A DNA stretch of 64,000 nucleotides, from assembly GCF_000153325.1 (NCBI RefSeq), contig NZ_CH724141.1, positions 296,447 to 360,446 on the forward strand. Direction: 5' to 3'. Below the pieces are notes generated by a model, which did no database searches, was not told the origin of the DNA, and saw only the letters and a program-made list of their open reading frames with translations. The position numbers were made by a program, and so were the translations under genes. This stretch comes from Photobacterium sp. SKA34 (GTDB lineage Bacteria; Pseudomonadota; Gammaproteobacteria; Enterobacterales; Vibrionaceae). Positions within the stretch are counted from its first letter, which is position 1. Each line of letters starts with the position of its first letter. Positions 1-9,474 of the stretch are shown here, piece after piece.

Positions 1-89
1 GGTTGGACTTTCCCTGTATTCTTTTATTGTCATTAGATTGATAAATACCGTGTTTATGCTGGTGATAAGTAAACTCAAACAAGAATACG

Positions 90-956
90 ATGAAAAAACT
101 CAAACGCTATCAATATGAACAATATGCGATTTTATGTCATCTTGCTTATCCTGATGATTTTGATCATACCCAATATGGTTTTTTACCTGAGGGCAGAGAA
201 GAAATTATCGATCGCTGGGGCCGCCCTATTATTCGTATTTTATGGGGCGAGAGTAATGAAGTCGTTTTGGTCTTTAAAGGTTCGCAAAACATATGGGATT
301 GGCTACTCAACCTTGCGTGTTTCCCGAAAAAAATCGAATCACAACCTAAGCCATATCATGTTCATTGGGGTTATCATTATCTAATACATCAAAAAAGCAT
401 AAGACGGAACTATGCCTTTCATCAATGCCATCCAGATTTAAGCGACAGCCAAAAGCTAGATATATTTCAAGCATCACATTTAACCTCATACCGCAATCAA
501 TCGAACTACAACGAAATCATTAAGCAGATCCAAACCGTAATAAAACCCTTAATTGAATCAGGGAAGCATATTAGCTTAACTGGTCACTCGTCTGGTGGTG
601 CAATGGCGATACTCAGTGCTGACTATTTACACCAATATTATCCAAATGCAATTAAGCGTGTGGTCACTTTTGGACAGCCAGCAACAGGGTTTTGGAGTTT
701 TAAAAAACACTACCCATTACGTCAACAAACCTACCGTATCTGTTGCGATCTAGATATTGTCACCTTTCTGCCCGCTATTCCTTTTATGCATTGGCATGTT
801 GGGCAGATGCTCTGGTTACACAACGGTAAAATTTATCAAAACATTCCCACCATAATACGCTTATCACGATCTATAATAAGTTGGATTATGCGGCCTTTCA
901 GCTATCACTTCATGCAGAAGTATATTCGTAATAAAGACTTTTTTGATAAGCACTGA
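90..956 (+). CDS. Class 3 lipase-family protein
   Basis: Predicted alpha/beta-hydrolase of the lipase class 3 type, which hydrolyses ester bonds of acylglycerols or related lipids. The nucleophile elbow GHSSGG lies near residue 165, followed by a FGQPATG segment typical of the region after the nucleophile in this family. An N-terminal region with VFKGSQNIWDW matches the lid and early-strand region of lipase_3 proteins. No signal peptide is visible, so it is probably cytoplasmic or exported by another route. Length 288 aa fits a single-domain member. The ribosome binding site is weak. It converges on the flavodoxin-like gene with only 12 bases between stops. The true substrate is unknown. Confidence 0.75.
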   Translation: MKKLKRYQYEQYAILCHLAYPDDFDHTQYGFLPEGREEIIDRWGRPIIRILWGESNEVVLVFKGSQNIWDWLLNLACFPKKIESQPKPYHVHWGYHYLIHQKSIRRNYAFHQCHPDLSDSQKLDIFQASHLTSYRNQSNYNEIIKQIQTVIKPLIESGKHISLTGHSSGGAMAILSADYLHQYYPNAIKRVVTFGQPATGFWSFKKHYPLRQQTYRICCDLDIVTFLPAIPFMHWHVGQMLWLHNGKIYQNIPTIIRLSRSIISWIMRPFSYHFMQKYIRNKDFFDKH

Positions 957-968
957 TCAAACTCCAAC

Positions 969-1517
969 TTATTGAATAAAAAGATAAATACGACGTGCTA
1001 AGTATTTTGCAGTATTTATATCTTTAGCGTTAGGTTTACCATCCTCAGATGTAGCAACGACGCCCGCCTGACAACCTAAACGATTCACTCCCAATGCGTT
1101 GTAATTTGAAGGGTTATCTATTCCCATCCAAATCATGCCATGCTGTGATGCTAATATTTGAAAATACCGCAGCGTTTCCGTTTGATCGCCATTCGGTGAG
1201 CCACCAGAAGTTATCCCTGCTGCTATTTTTCCTGATAATATCTGATCGCACCATTTATCACTTGTCGCATCAGCAAAAGCTTTGAATTGTGCCGCTACAG
1301 ATCCCATATAAGTTGGAGAGGCAAAAATAATCGCTTGGCATTGCTGAAGTTTTTCCATTATTTCATGATTAACAAATCGCCCTTCTATAATTTCTGCTCC
1401 CGTAATCTTGTGCGTAATCACTTCTACAGGCTCTGATACTAACTCGTTACAACAGCCCTCTACTAAAGCTTCTGTAATACCTGTATTCGAGAAATAAACA
1501 ATACCTATCGCTTTCAT
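969..1517 (-). CDS. Flavodoxin-like / NAD(P)H-dependent FMN reductase family protein
   Basis: FMN-binding flavodoxin-fold protein of the WrbA/flavodoxin family. The N-terminus carries a phosphate-loop motif (YFSNTGIT, residues 8-15), then a FASPTYMGS segment that forms the second FMN loop, and a GGSPNGDQ segment that contacts the isoalloxazine ring. Length 182 aa is normal. Such proteins act as soluble electron carriers or quinone/FMN reductases. It is a single gene, convergent with the lipase gene and divergent from the phosphatase gene. The exact electron partner cannot be read from sequence. Confidence 0.75.
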   Translation of the reverse strand: MKAIGIVYFSNTGITEALVEGCCNELVSEPVEVITHKITGAEIIEGRFVNHEIMEKLQQCQAIIFASPTYMGSVAAQFKAFADATSDKWCDQILSGKIAAGITSGGSPNGDQTETLRYFQILASQHGMIWMGIDNPSNYNALGVNRLGCQAGVVATSEDGKPNAKDINTAKYLARRIYLFIQ

Positions 1518-1686
1518 TAAAACATCCTTATTAAGTGTGTAAATATCAACACAAGATAAAACCTCAAGTTAACCTGAGGTCAACCGTTAATGAGATTTTT
1601 TAAATCAATACATATGAATAATCATATATGTCATAATTGCAGTGTATAACTGTTTAGAAATGGAAAAGACGATAAGGAAATACCGC

Positions 1687-2187
1687 ATGACACATCCAAC
1701 ATGGGAATTACCAATAAACAACTCAGCAGGATTGGTACTAACCCCTTGTCCTGGAACAAAAGGCACACAATTAGTTGAAAGCATTGAACAACTGAAGGCA
1801 CAAGGTGTCACAATTGTTGTTACAGCATTAAGCATGAAGGAAATGGAAGCAAAGAACGTTGGTGTTTTACCACTGGTTGTTCAACAAGTCGGGCTTCAAT
1901 GGTTCAATACCCCAATAGAAGATGATTGTGCCCCAGATACAAGCTTTCAGCCTCATTGGGATGCAATCTCCCCGGCATTACACCAAGCATTAGATAACGG
2001 TGAAAAAGTCGCACTACATTGTATGGGTGGCTCAGGACGGACTGGTTTACTTGCAGCCCACCTATTATTGGAAAAGAACTGGCAATTAGAAGACATAATT
2101 AGCCAAGTTCAAGCATTAAGACCCAATGCCTTTACTAAAGAAGTGCAAGCTGAATATATTCGTAATATTGCTCTTATTAATGAGTAA
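1687..2187 (+). CDS. Dual-specificity / tyrosine phosphatase-family protein
   Basis: Small cytoplasmic cysteine-based phosphatase. The signature loop HCMGGSGRTG is at residues 111-120, with C112 the predicted nucleophile and R118 the phosphate-binding arginine. An acidic stretch near D79-D80 is a plausible general-acid site. The layout resembles CDKN3-type phosphatases (about 170 aa). I chose the ATG at 1687 because an AAGGA ribosome binding site lies about 9 bases upstream; an in-frame start at 1642 would add 15 residues without family support. A stem-loop with T-run follows at 2217-2236. The substrate is unknown. Confidence 0.75.
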   Translation: MTHPTWELPINNSAGLVLTPCPGTKGTQLVESIEQLKAQGVTIVVTALSMKEMEAKNVGVLPLVVQQVGLQWFNTPIEDDCAPDTSFQPHWDAISPALHQALDNGEKVALHCMGGSGRTGLLAAHLLLEKNWQLEDIISQVQALRPNAFTKEVQAEYIRNIALINE

Positions 2188-2216
2188 AGACACCTTTAAT
2201 CTTACTATGGCGGAAG

Positions 2217-2236
2217 CAGAGGCTCTCCTCTGTTTT
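2217..2236 (+). terminator. Rho-independent terminator after phosphatase gene
   Basis: A six-base-pair GC-containing stem (CAGAGG/CCTCTG) with a CTCT loop is followed by TTTT. It sits 29 bases past the phosphatase stop and ahead of the torC promoter region. Confidence 0.6.
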
Positions 2237-2459
2237 CGTTTACTCGATGTTTAATGCATTTCATTATCAATAAATTTATTTCGCTTATAAAACAGTCAGC
2301 TGTTAATAACTTCTCATATTCTCAAACAGCTTATCTAACTATATTTAAAATTTTATATTTGTCTTCTAATTAATACTTTTTGTCCCTTTCTTGATAGTTG
2401 CCTAATTATATTAAACCCTACAATAGCAGCACTTATTGTACGGTTATTAGAGATGTAAC

Positions 2460-3560
2460 ATGGGAAGAATAAAAAGGAAAACTATCCTCTTTGTTATTAT
2501 TATTTTCATCCTTTCTTTTGGAATAGTAAAAGCGACTGATTTTGCATTGCACAAATCATCTGAAACTGAATTTTGTATTTCATGTCACTCAATGACAATT
2601 CCATATGATGATTATATAAAAAGCCCACACTATGCCAACCAACATGGTGTTTCTGCGCAATGTAAAGATTGCCATATTAATGAGAAAAGTAATATCGAAT
2701 ACTTAACTGCCAAATTAGGTGGAATAAAAGATATTTGGTTTGAGACAACGGGTAAAATAGATTCTAAAGAAAAATATGAAGAACATAGAATGGAAATGGC
2801 TCAAACTGTTTGGAAACAAATGGAAGCCAATAATTCCGCTACGTGTCGTAATTGTCACTCTTACGACAAAATGAATTTCGACGAGATGTCTGCAAAAGCT
2901 AAACAGCAAATGCAGATTGCCGCTAGTAAGAATCAAAGCTGTATAGACTGCCACAAAGGTATTGCGCATAGCCTACCTAAGGTCAAGTCATATACATTTG
3001 ATATCAATGAGTTAAAAAGTGGTTCAACGGCTTATACAACAACAATTTCACCGCTTTATAACGACCAAGACTTTGCTTCAATTAAAGCAAAAATTCTACC
3101 TTATACCCAGTTTACTGTTTTAGATAAAGCAAATGGTGCCACCAAAATCAAACTCAGCGGATGGCAAGAAGCACATAAGAATTTGCTCTACGCGATGGAA
3201 GGTAAACGAATTACTGACGCTGTAATAAGAGGTTTAGATAATATTAAAGAGACCGGTAAAACTTATTATAACGATACCACTAAAAAGTCTTGGAAAGAGC
3301 TAAGTATAATTGCTTGGGTAAAGAACACACCTGTTACTTCCAATATTAATCAGCAATGGGAAAAGAATACATTCGAATACGAATCTAAATGTGCGCAATG
3401 CCACCAGAAGGTACAAGAACATCATTTTAGTAGTAATGATTGGCCAGCTCAATTTAAAGGTATGGCACGTCAAGCTAAATTAACGAAAAATGAAACGCAA
3501 GGGATCTTAAAATACCTTCAATATCATTCATCAGATCTATCAAATAACTTGGAAAACTAA
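2460..3560 (+). CDS. torC: Pentahaem c-type cytochrome TorC/TorY
   Basis: Membrane-anchored cytochrome of the NapC/NirT family that takes electrons from menaquinol and passes them to a periplasmic molybdo-reductase. An uncleaved N-terminal membrane segment (about residues 8-24) is followed by four CxxCH haem sites (C39-H43, C68-H72, C129-H133, C161-H165) and a fifth in the C-terminal domain (C311-H315). Five haems plus the C-terminal extension distinguish TorC/TorY from tetrahaem NapC. Length 366 aa is within the family range. Its stop is one base before the molybdoenzyme start, so the two form an operon. No torD chaperone or torR/S/T regulator is present in the window. About 220 bases of AT-rich promoter DNA precede it. 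Confidence 0.9.
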   Translation: MGRIKRKTILFVIIIFILSFGIVKATDFALHKSSETEFCISCHSMTIPYDDYIKSPHYANQHGVSAQCKDCHINEKSNIEYLTAKLGGIKDIWFETTGKIDSKEKYEEHRMEMAQTVWKQMEANNSATCRNCHSYDKMNFDEMSAKAKQQMQIAASKNQSCIDCHKGIAHSLPKVKSYTFDINELKSGSTAYTTTISPLYNDQDFASIKAKILPYTQFTVLDKANGATKIKLSGWQEAHKNLLYAMEGKRITDAVIRGLDNIKETGKTYYNDTTKKSWKELSIIAWVKNTPVTSNINQQWEKNTFEYESKCAQCHQKVQEHHFSSNDWPAQFKGMARQAKLTKNETQGILKYLQYHSSDLSNNLEN

Positions 3561-3561
3561 A

Positions 3562-5981
3562 ATGGTATTAACACGGCGTGATTTTCTAAAAAAAACTTGC
3601 TCAGTAAGTACTAAAGCTGCACTTGCCATCCAATTAACTCCACTAGCATTTGCATCACAAGCAGATCCTAATTTACGACGAGTTTTAACTGGTTCTAAGT
3701 TTGGTACATTTGAAGCTGAATTAAATGGTAATACCATCAAAGAAATTACCGTGGATAATATCCACTCTAAGATGATTTACCATGCTTATAAAACAATTAA
3801 TAACCCATCGCGAATTAAAACACCTATGGTTCGTAAAGGTTATCTCTCTGGTGACAACAGCGATCGTGGTAGCAATGAATTTGTTCCAATTAGTTGGGAA
3901 AAGGCTATTGATATTCTTTTCAAAGAAATAGAAAACGCACAATCACAGCATGGGCCTTCTTCAATTTTCCCACTTTCGCTTTGGGGCATGTTTGGTCAGT
4001 TTGGTAATTGCGGAACAGCGATGCAGCGTGCTATTAACCTTCATGGTAAAACGATGAGTTCAACAGGGTTTTACTCATTTGCTGCTGCTGAATCTATTTT
4101 GCCTGAGATTGTTGGTGATATTGAAGTAACATCTGAACAGACAACCTTAAACTATGTTGCAGAACACACAGAACTGCTCATTTTATGGGGTTGTGATCCA
4201 ATCAAAAACTTAAAGATAGGATTTAGTGTTCCAGATTTCTCACCTTATAAATACTGGCAACAAATAAAACAAAAGATCGATCAGGGTAAAATCGAGGTGA
4301 TCTCTATTGATCCCGTTACGACAGATACCCAAAATTACCTAAATGCTAAAAATATCGCCATCAAGCCGCATACAGATACCGCTTTAATGCTGGGACTTTG
4401 TTACGAGCTATTGGAACAAGAAACTTATAATAAGCGCTTCATCGAAGATTACACAGATGGGCACGAAGAATTTTTTTCCTACCTTTTAGGTGAAAAAGAT
4501 GGCGTGAAAAAAACAGCTGAATGGGCATCAGCAATTTGTGGACTGCCTGTTACTACTATTAAGTCACTTGCTAAAAAGTTCACCACTAAACGTACCCTAC
4601 TTTCTAGTGGTTGGTCTGCACAACGCGCTGAGCATGGCGAACATTACTGTTGGTCTTTAGTGGCATTAGCGTCAATGATTGGCGAGATTGGTTTACCCGG
4701 TGGCGGTTTCTCGTTTGGATATAATGCAAATGATGCAGGTGCAGCAACCTCAAACGGTTCAAGACTTGGCGTAATGAGCGCAACAGTAAAAGATGCATCA
4801 CCGAAGTATGATAAGCCGTACACGAGTACTCCGTACTTCCCGACATCACGTATGGTGGATGTCATCAACAACCCTGGAAAAGTCGTACCGTTTAAAGGTA
4901 AAGATATTACTTACCCTGACTTAAAGGTCTTTGTTGTTGCTGGTGCTAACCCATTATCGACTCATCAAGACGTAAACCAACTCAAACAAGCATTAAATAA
5001 ACTCGATTTTATCGCAACGATTGACTGTCAATGGACTGCAACCTGCCGTTTCTCAGATTTAGTGTTACCAACAACGACAGTTTGGGAGCGCGATGAATTA
5101 ATACCATACGGTAATGCAACTAACCGTGGTGTTATTGGTATGAAAAAACTGGTAGAGCCGATGTATGAGTCAAAAGACGACTATGAAATATGGCGTTTAT
5201 TTGCAGCTAAGTTCGACCGTGAAAACAGTTTACTGAAGGGAAAACCCAAATTCAGTGGCTAAAAGAGTTTTACGATAAGGCATACACTGATAATCAAAAC
5301 CGAGGCATCAACATGCCTGTATTTGAGAAGTTCTGGACGCAAGATAGCGCTATTTTTGAATATCCAGGTCAAAATGATTTTGTACGTTATGCCGACTTTA
5401 AAGAAGATCCAGACCTTGATGGATTAGCGACTGATTCTGGTTTAATACAGCTATTTTCACAAAAAATCGCCAATGCAAACCTTAAAGATTGCCCGCCCTA
5501 TCCAAGTTGGATGGAGACGTCAGATTGGAAAGAGCGTTCATCAGGTGAGTTTTTCCACCTAATATCGCTACATCCAACAAATAGGCTTCACTCACAGCTT
5601 TGTGGCGTGAAAGAATTACGAGATCTTGTTAACGCCAATCAGCATGAACCACTATGGATTAACCCTGCTGATGCGAAAGAATTTAACCTTGTCACGGGGG
5701 ATATTGTCGAAACATATAACGCGAAAGGTAAGGTTTTATTAGGCGCTATTGTTTCAGATAAAGTGAACCAAGGTGTATTGGCTACACAAGAAGGTGGTTG
5801 GTATAGCCCTGACGGAGATACCTGTTTGTATGGCAATGTAAACATATTAACAACGGATCGGGGTGCATCATCTTGGTCTCAAGGACCATCAGCACAGACC
5901 TGCTTAGTCAAAATTAAAAAATATCAAGGTTCAACACCCAATATTGATTGTTTTGATGGCCCCAAAATTGTGAAAGCATAA
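3562..5981 (+). pseudogene. torA: TorA/TorZ-type periplasmic molybdoenzyme, frameshifted
   Basis: Trimethylamine-N-oxide or biotin-sulfoxide type reductase of the DMSO reductase family (TorA/TorZ/BisC), the terminal reductase paired with the upstream TorC. The N-terminus has a twin-arginine signal (TRRDFLKK at residues 4-11) and a molybdopterin domain follows. The first frame stops at 5262; the rest continues in another frame to 5981. Reading from 5229 in the second frame (TTT ACT GAA GGG) restores FTEGKT and WLKEFYDKAY, which are typical of this family. The break is therefore loss of one T in the run at 5229-5231. Repaired length would be about 806 aa, close to TorZ. It could be real decay or a sequencing error; both halves otherwise look well conserved. 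Confidence 0.85.
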
Positions 5982-5989
5982 ACCGCTTA

Positions 5990-6026
5990 AAAAGGCTGAG
6001 TCATATCATTGGCTCAGCCTTTTATT
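5990..6026. terminator. Bidirectional terminator between torA and the NTF2-like gene
   Basis: An 11-base-pair perfect stem (5990-6000 with 6013-6023) begins with AAAA and ends with TTTT, so it can terminate transcription from both sides. It lies between the convergent torA and NTF2-like genes. Confidence 0.85.
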
Positions 6027-6045
6027 TTAACTTTTTATGCTTAGT

Positions 6046-6420
6046 TTAACGCTCACCTTGCACTTCAAAGCAATCTGATACTAATTTTGCACTACCGTCA
6101 CTTTGCATAGCCCAATGTTCTTTGTGAACCACACCAAAGGCTTTATTCATGGTCCATTTCGCTGTCAAAATATAGCCATCATCACCTTCAGGCTCCCATA
6201 ACACATCAGTGTAATTCACATCATTAAAGCCTTGCTCAATAATGCCTTGCCAGAAGTTTTCAATCGCATCTTTGCCTTCAAACACACCAAACGGGCGCGC
6301 TTCCATCACACATTCTTTAGTGTATTGAGCTGCACATCCTTTCGCATCCTGACCATTAAATGCGTGTTGCCATGCCGTTAGTGCTGCTTTACATGCCTCA
6401 AGTACCTTGTTATCTAACAT
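6046..6420 (-). CDS. SnoaL/NTF2-like (ketosteroid-isomerase fold) protein
   Basis: Small cytoplasmic protein of 124 aa with the cone-shaped NTF2-like fold expected of SnoaL/DUF4440 families: an N-terminal helix region (ALTAWQHAFNGQDAKGC), then YTKECVMEARPFGVFEGKD, and a C-terminal beta-sheet half. Members bind small molecules or carry isomerase-like activity, but no specific reaction can be assigned. It is transcribed divergently from a LysR regulator about 100 bases away, a common arrangement for a regulator and its target, which is inference here. Confidence 0.65.
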   Translation of the reverse strand: MLDNKVLEACKAALTAWQHAFNGQDAKGCAAQYTKECVMEARPFGVFEGKDAIENFWQGIIEQGFNDVNYTDVLWEPEGDDGYILTAKWTMNKAFGVVHKEHWAMQSDGSAKLVSDCFEVQGER

Positions 6421-6523
6421 GATTGACTCCGTTTATTTCGTGATTTGATAACAAGATTACCTATATCCGTTCACCTGAAAAACAGAGATAATAGAAATGA
6501 CTGTTTAATAAAAGAGAACAATT

Positions 6524-7423
6524 ATGAACAAACTAAGACAAATGTCGATTTTTGCTCACATCGTAGAAGAAGGCTCAGTCTCAGCAGCTGCAAACAAACT
6601 TGATTTATCTAAATCCGTCGTAAGCCAACACCTAAAAGTATTAGAGCAAGGACTGGGGATAACCCTTCTTAAGCGAACGACTCGTCGCCATACACTAACT
6701 CAAGCAGGCGAAGCGTTTTATCAAAGCTGCCGCGAAATCAATACCATTGCTGATATTGCGTGGGATCAAGCCCAAGAAATGCAAACAGATCCACAAGGCA
6801 GGCTTTGTATTACCGCACCCAATGCCTTAATGGACACCTTAGTGTCTCCTGCCATTGCCGATTTAATGAAGCAATACCCAAAGTTGAATCCCGAGCTTAT
6901 CAGCGACGATCAGCACGTTAACCTAATGAAATATGATATTGATTTAGCGATCCGCGTAGGACAATCACAAGACAGTAACCTTAAGCAAAAACGACTCGGT
7001 GAATTTAAAGACGTGCTATGTGGCTCAACTCAATTAAACACAACCGATATTCACCAACTGCCCTATATTGCTAATCAATGGCAAGGCAAACAGATTGAAC
7101 ATACATTCACTGCAACGAACGGCGAATCTCAGGTTTATAAAGCAGAAGCCCACTGCACAACCAATTCCTTTCACAGTTGTGTGGCATTAATCAAAGCAGG
7201 TGCAGGGATCGGAATTATTCCAGACTTTTATCTATCTCAACTTCTCTCACATAACGACAATACAATTACATCACTATTGCCAAATATGAGTCTAGCCACT
7301 AACCCAATTTATGCGTTAAGCCCTTTTGATAAAGCTCCGCCATTGGCAGTCACACTGTGTATCACAGCACTAGAAAAGCAATTAACCAAACATGTCAGCC
7401 ATAATAATAGTCTTAGACGTTAA
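6524..7423 (+). CDS. LysR-family transcriptional regulator
   Basis: DNA-binding regulator with an N-terminal winged helix-turn-helix (residues about 3-60, including GSVSAAANKLDLSKSVVSQHLKVL in two parts) and a C-terminal periplasmic-binding-like effector domain. Length 299 aa is standard. It starts about 100 bases from the divergent NTF2-like gene, so that gene and its own promoter are likely targets. The effector ligand is unknown. It is followed by a transporter gene fragment. Confidence 0.85.
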   Translation: MNKLRQMSIFAHIVEEGSVSAAANKLDLSKSVVSQHLKVLEQGLGITLLKRTTRRHTLTQAGEAFYQSCREINTIADIAWDQAQEMQTDPQGRLCITAPNALMDTLVSPAIADLMKQYPKLNPELISDDQHVNLMKYDIDLAIRVGQSQDSNLKQKRLGEFKDVLCGSTQLNTTDIHQLPYIANQWQGKQIEHTFTATNGESQVYKAEAHCTTNSFHSCVALIKAGAGIGIIPDFYLSQLLSHNDNTITSLLPNMSLATNPIYALSPFDKAPPLAVTLCITALEKQLTKHVSHNNSLRR

Positions 7424-7612
7424 TTCATTAACCGCCATTTAGCGCTTGCCGGCTTTACAAATATTGGTTGTAACCTGACCACTTATAGCCACGCCCGTCA
7501 TCCACTTTTAATGGATTACCAATACAACAACAATAAAGAATGGATGAAGATCGGACTGGTCATTACCATTGGTGGTGCCATTACATTTATGACCATAGGC
7601 TTAATTTGGTGA
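7424..7612 (+). pseudogene. C-terminal remnant of a membrane transporter
   Basis: An open frame without a start codon runs directly from the LysR stop to a TGA at 7610-7612. The translation begins HLALAGFTNIGCNL, continues with HARHPLLMDYQYNN, and ends in a hydrophobic membrane helix (IGLVITIGGAITFM, then TIGLIW). This looks like the last loop and last membrane span of a secondary transporter whose 5' part is gone. I do not recognise the family with confidence. A second short open stretch in another frame (to about 7663) could be more of the same decayed gene. Confidence 0.5.
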
Positions 7613-7675
7613 TCGATACTGAGGTTGATGTGATTGAACTATTACCGATCACCGACTACTAATAAATAACAACAC

Positions 7676-7709
7676 AAAAATGGCTACCATTTGGGTAGCC
7701 ATTTTTTTC
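7676..7709. terminator. Bidirectional terminator
   Basis: A 13-base-pair perfect stem (7676-7688 with 7694-7706) has A-rich 5' and T-rich 3' arms and a five-base loop. It follows the transporter fragment and isolates the small Cys-rich gene downstream. Confidence 0.85.
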
Positions 7710-7794
7710 AAATAATTTGATCTATGGCTCACCATTAATACGCCATATAACTTAATAACGTCGCGGCTTTCAAACTAGCGAAAAGGAATACATT

Positions 7795-8094
7795 GTGAGA
7801 TCGATATTATTAGCAACATTACTTTTATTTTCTATCCCGTCATGGAGTGCTAGTTACTGTTTAAAAACAACTTTAGGTGACTATGTATGCCCACCGCCTT
7901 TTGGTCATATTTACGCAGATAAACTCGGAAATCCATTGTGTGGTAAAGGACAATGTATCAAAGACCGACAAGATAACTACCAGTGTTCAAAGCAAGATGG
8001 TGGCTTTGCGATAAAAAACGACCTTGGTGATATTCTATGTACTGGTGGTTGCGAGCCCGCCTTAGAAAACAATTGCCAAATACCTAAGCCTTAA
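7795..8094 (+). CDS. Small secreted cysteine-rich protein
   Basis: Hypothetical exported protein of 99 aa. The GTG start is supported by an AAAAGGA ribosome binding site about 8 bases upstream. Residues 1-19 form a signal peptide ending SWSA, so the mature protein would begin near SYC. The mature part has eight cysteines and two similar blocks (around LGDYVC and LGDILC), suggesting a disulfide-stabilised periplasmic or secreted domain. No family is recognised. It is monocistronic and closed by a terminator at 8141. Confidence 0.6.
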   Translation: MRSILLATLLLFSIPSWSASYCLKTTLGDYVCPPPFGHIYADKLGNPLCGKGQCIKDRQDNYQCSKQDGGFAIKNDLGDILCTGGCEPALENNCQIPKP

Positions 8095-8140
8095 CGGTAC
8101 TCTCTCCAACGCGCATTCAAAACGGATCAGATACAAAAAA

Positions 8141-8173
8141 GGCTACCGCTCTTTCAAAGTCGGTAGCCATTTT
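8141..8173. terminator. Bidirectional terminator
   Basis: Stem GGCTACCG (8141-8148) with CGGTAGCC (8161-8168), flanked by an A-run and by TTTT. It separates the Cys-rich gene from the convergent MTHFR-like gene. The stem core GGCTACC is shared with the terminator at 7676. Confidence 0.8.
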
Positions 8174-8200
8174 ATTAGTAATATTTGTCGCTAAAACAAT

Positions 8201-9223
8201 TTACATAGATGCGAGTTTATTTGCGCGTGCTCTACGCTTTAACACACGGAATTCATGTTTTGCTAAGTGGCTATCCATTGAAGAACGTAGCAGCTTATAT
8301 AGCAGAATCGAACCATCGATTTCTTCTTTACGGTTAGTTAAGCTTTCAATGTTTAAACCTAGTGGTAAGTCATACTCCACTACCGCATCTAAGATCTGAT
8401 TTAAGCTGTTACAACACATCTTAATTGACTCATGCAGTGGGTTTTCTGCATTTAGAATACGTAAGCTTGTTGCTTCTGGAACGCTTACCCCTAGCCACTC
8501 AATAAACTCTAACGTTTTCGCACTACCACAAGGTGAGAAAGTTAAGATAATACGCTGTGGTTTTAATCCCAGTTCTTTACACTCGATCGCATAGCGGGTC
8601 AAAATATCAATCGTCGCTTGAGTATCGTAAATCGCTTGAGAAATAAAGAAGTTACAACCTTGCTTATACTTTTCAATTAAACGTTCATGCTCATTACCTT
8701 TCTTAGCATGACGCTCAGCAATCATAATACCGCCAGTAAAGAAGTCATTACGGTTTTCAGCCAGCGTTTGATATGCTGTCGATAATGGCAGTGAAACATC
8801 ATTTTTCGCCGATGGGCTACCCACTAATACCATGTCACGTACACGGTACTCATCCCACGCTTCATTTAGCCACTCATCAAACGCTTCTGTTTCCGACTGC
8901 ACCACACTCTTATAAGTGATAACAGGACGATCTGTTTTCTTATTCAATAATGATGAGTAATGACGAGGATCATGGGTCGATTTAAAAGGGAACGGACGCG
9001 GCTTATTGGTACGTGATGCTTCATCTTGAATATCGTAAACAATCAAACCATCAATCGCGAGATCACGAATACGCTCAACTAAACGATCAGCGATGTCTTC
9101 AACATCTTCAATCGCCGTACTGGTTTTTGGTGGTGTTGTACCGATGAAATAAACACCGCGTGTAATGTCGTTATAACGGACACGCAGTTCAGATTCAGGG
9201 GTGGGTTGATATTGATCCGACAT
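8201..9223 (-). CDS. Methylenetetrahydrofolate reductase-like protein
   Basis: TIM-barrel protein resembling MTHFR (MetF family), which reduces methylenetetrahydrofolate with a flavin. Matching segments are DGLIVYDIQDE (early barrel strand), GGIMIAERHAKKGNEHERL (the MetF IAERH-type segment), and KYKQGCNFFISQAIYD, which corresponds to the KVDAGA/FITQ region. At 340 aa it is longer than classical MetF (about 295 aa) and has an extra helical C-terminus rich in Lys/Arg. It is not beside met genes, so it may be a paralogue with a different folate or one-carbon role. About 250 bases upstream include a stem-loop at 9291-9318. Confidence 0.6.
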   Translation of the reverse strand: MSDQYQPTPESELRVRYNDITRGVYFIGTTPPKTSTAIEDVEDIADRLVERIRDLAIDGLIVYDIQDEASRTNKPRPFPFKSTHDPRHYSSLLNKKTDRPVITYKSVVQSETEAFDEWLNEAWDEYRVRDMVLVGSPSAKNDVSLPLSTAYQTLAENRNDFFTGGIMIAERHAKKGNEHERLIEKYKQGCNFFISQAIYDTQATIDILTRYAIECKELGLKPQRIILTFSPCGSAKTLEFIEWLGVSVPEATSLRILNAENPLHESIKMCCNSLNQILDAVVEYDLPLGLNIESLTNRKEEIDGSILLYKLLRSSMDSHLAKHEFRVLKRRARANKLASM

Positions 9224-9290
9224 AAATGCTCACTTCCATGTTGTCACAGCGCATTACCCCCAATAGATAACACCTGCTTAATTTTTATAA

Positions 9291-9318
9291 AACCGCAGCA
9301 ATGTCTTTTGCCACGGTT
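9291..9318 (-). promoter_or_regulatory. Stem-loop in the leader of the MTHFR-like gene
   Basis: On the minus strand a 10-base-pair stem with two wobble pairs and an eight-base loop lies about 68 bases before the start codon. It could be part of a structured 5' leader. I could not match it to a known folate, SAM or cobalamin riboswitch consensus. Confidence 0.3.
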
Positions 9319-9474
9319 TATCACATCCTTGTGTGTTGCCTTACCTTTCCGTTCGCTTTTAAGATAAAAATTTATGTTATTTATCAAATTAGCAACACAA
9401 TATATGCTTTAGTTTTACCTAAACATAATAGATAAATCAAAGGAAAGTCACTGTTTTTAACTTACCGGGTTAAA

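Noticed and set aside
115..384. 89-codon frame inside the lipase gene
   Set aside because: Overlaps the lipase frame, which has clear catalytic motifs; no ribosome binding site or family support.
2290..2340. TorR boxes upstream of torC
   Set aside because: A TTCTCATAT stretch resembles the E. coli tor box, but there is only one poor match and no torR nearby.
9230..9470. THF, SAM or cobalamin riboswitch upstream of the MTHFR-like gene
   Set aside because: Only one stem-loop found; no match to known consensus elements could be made by eye.
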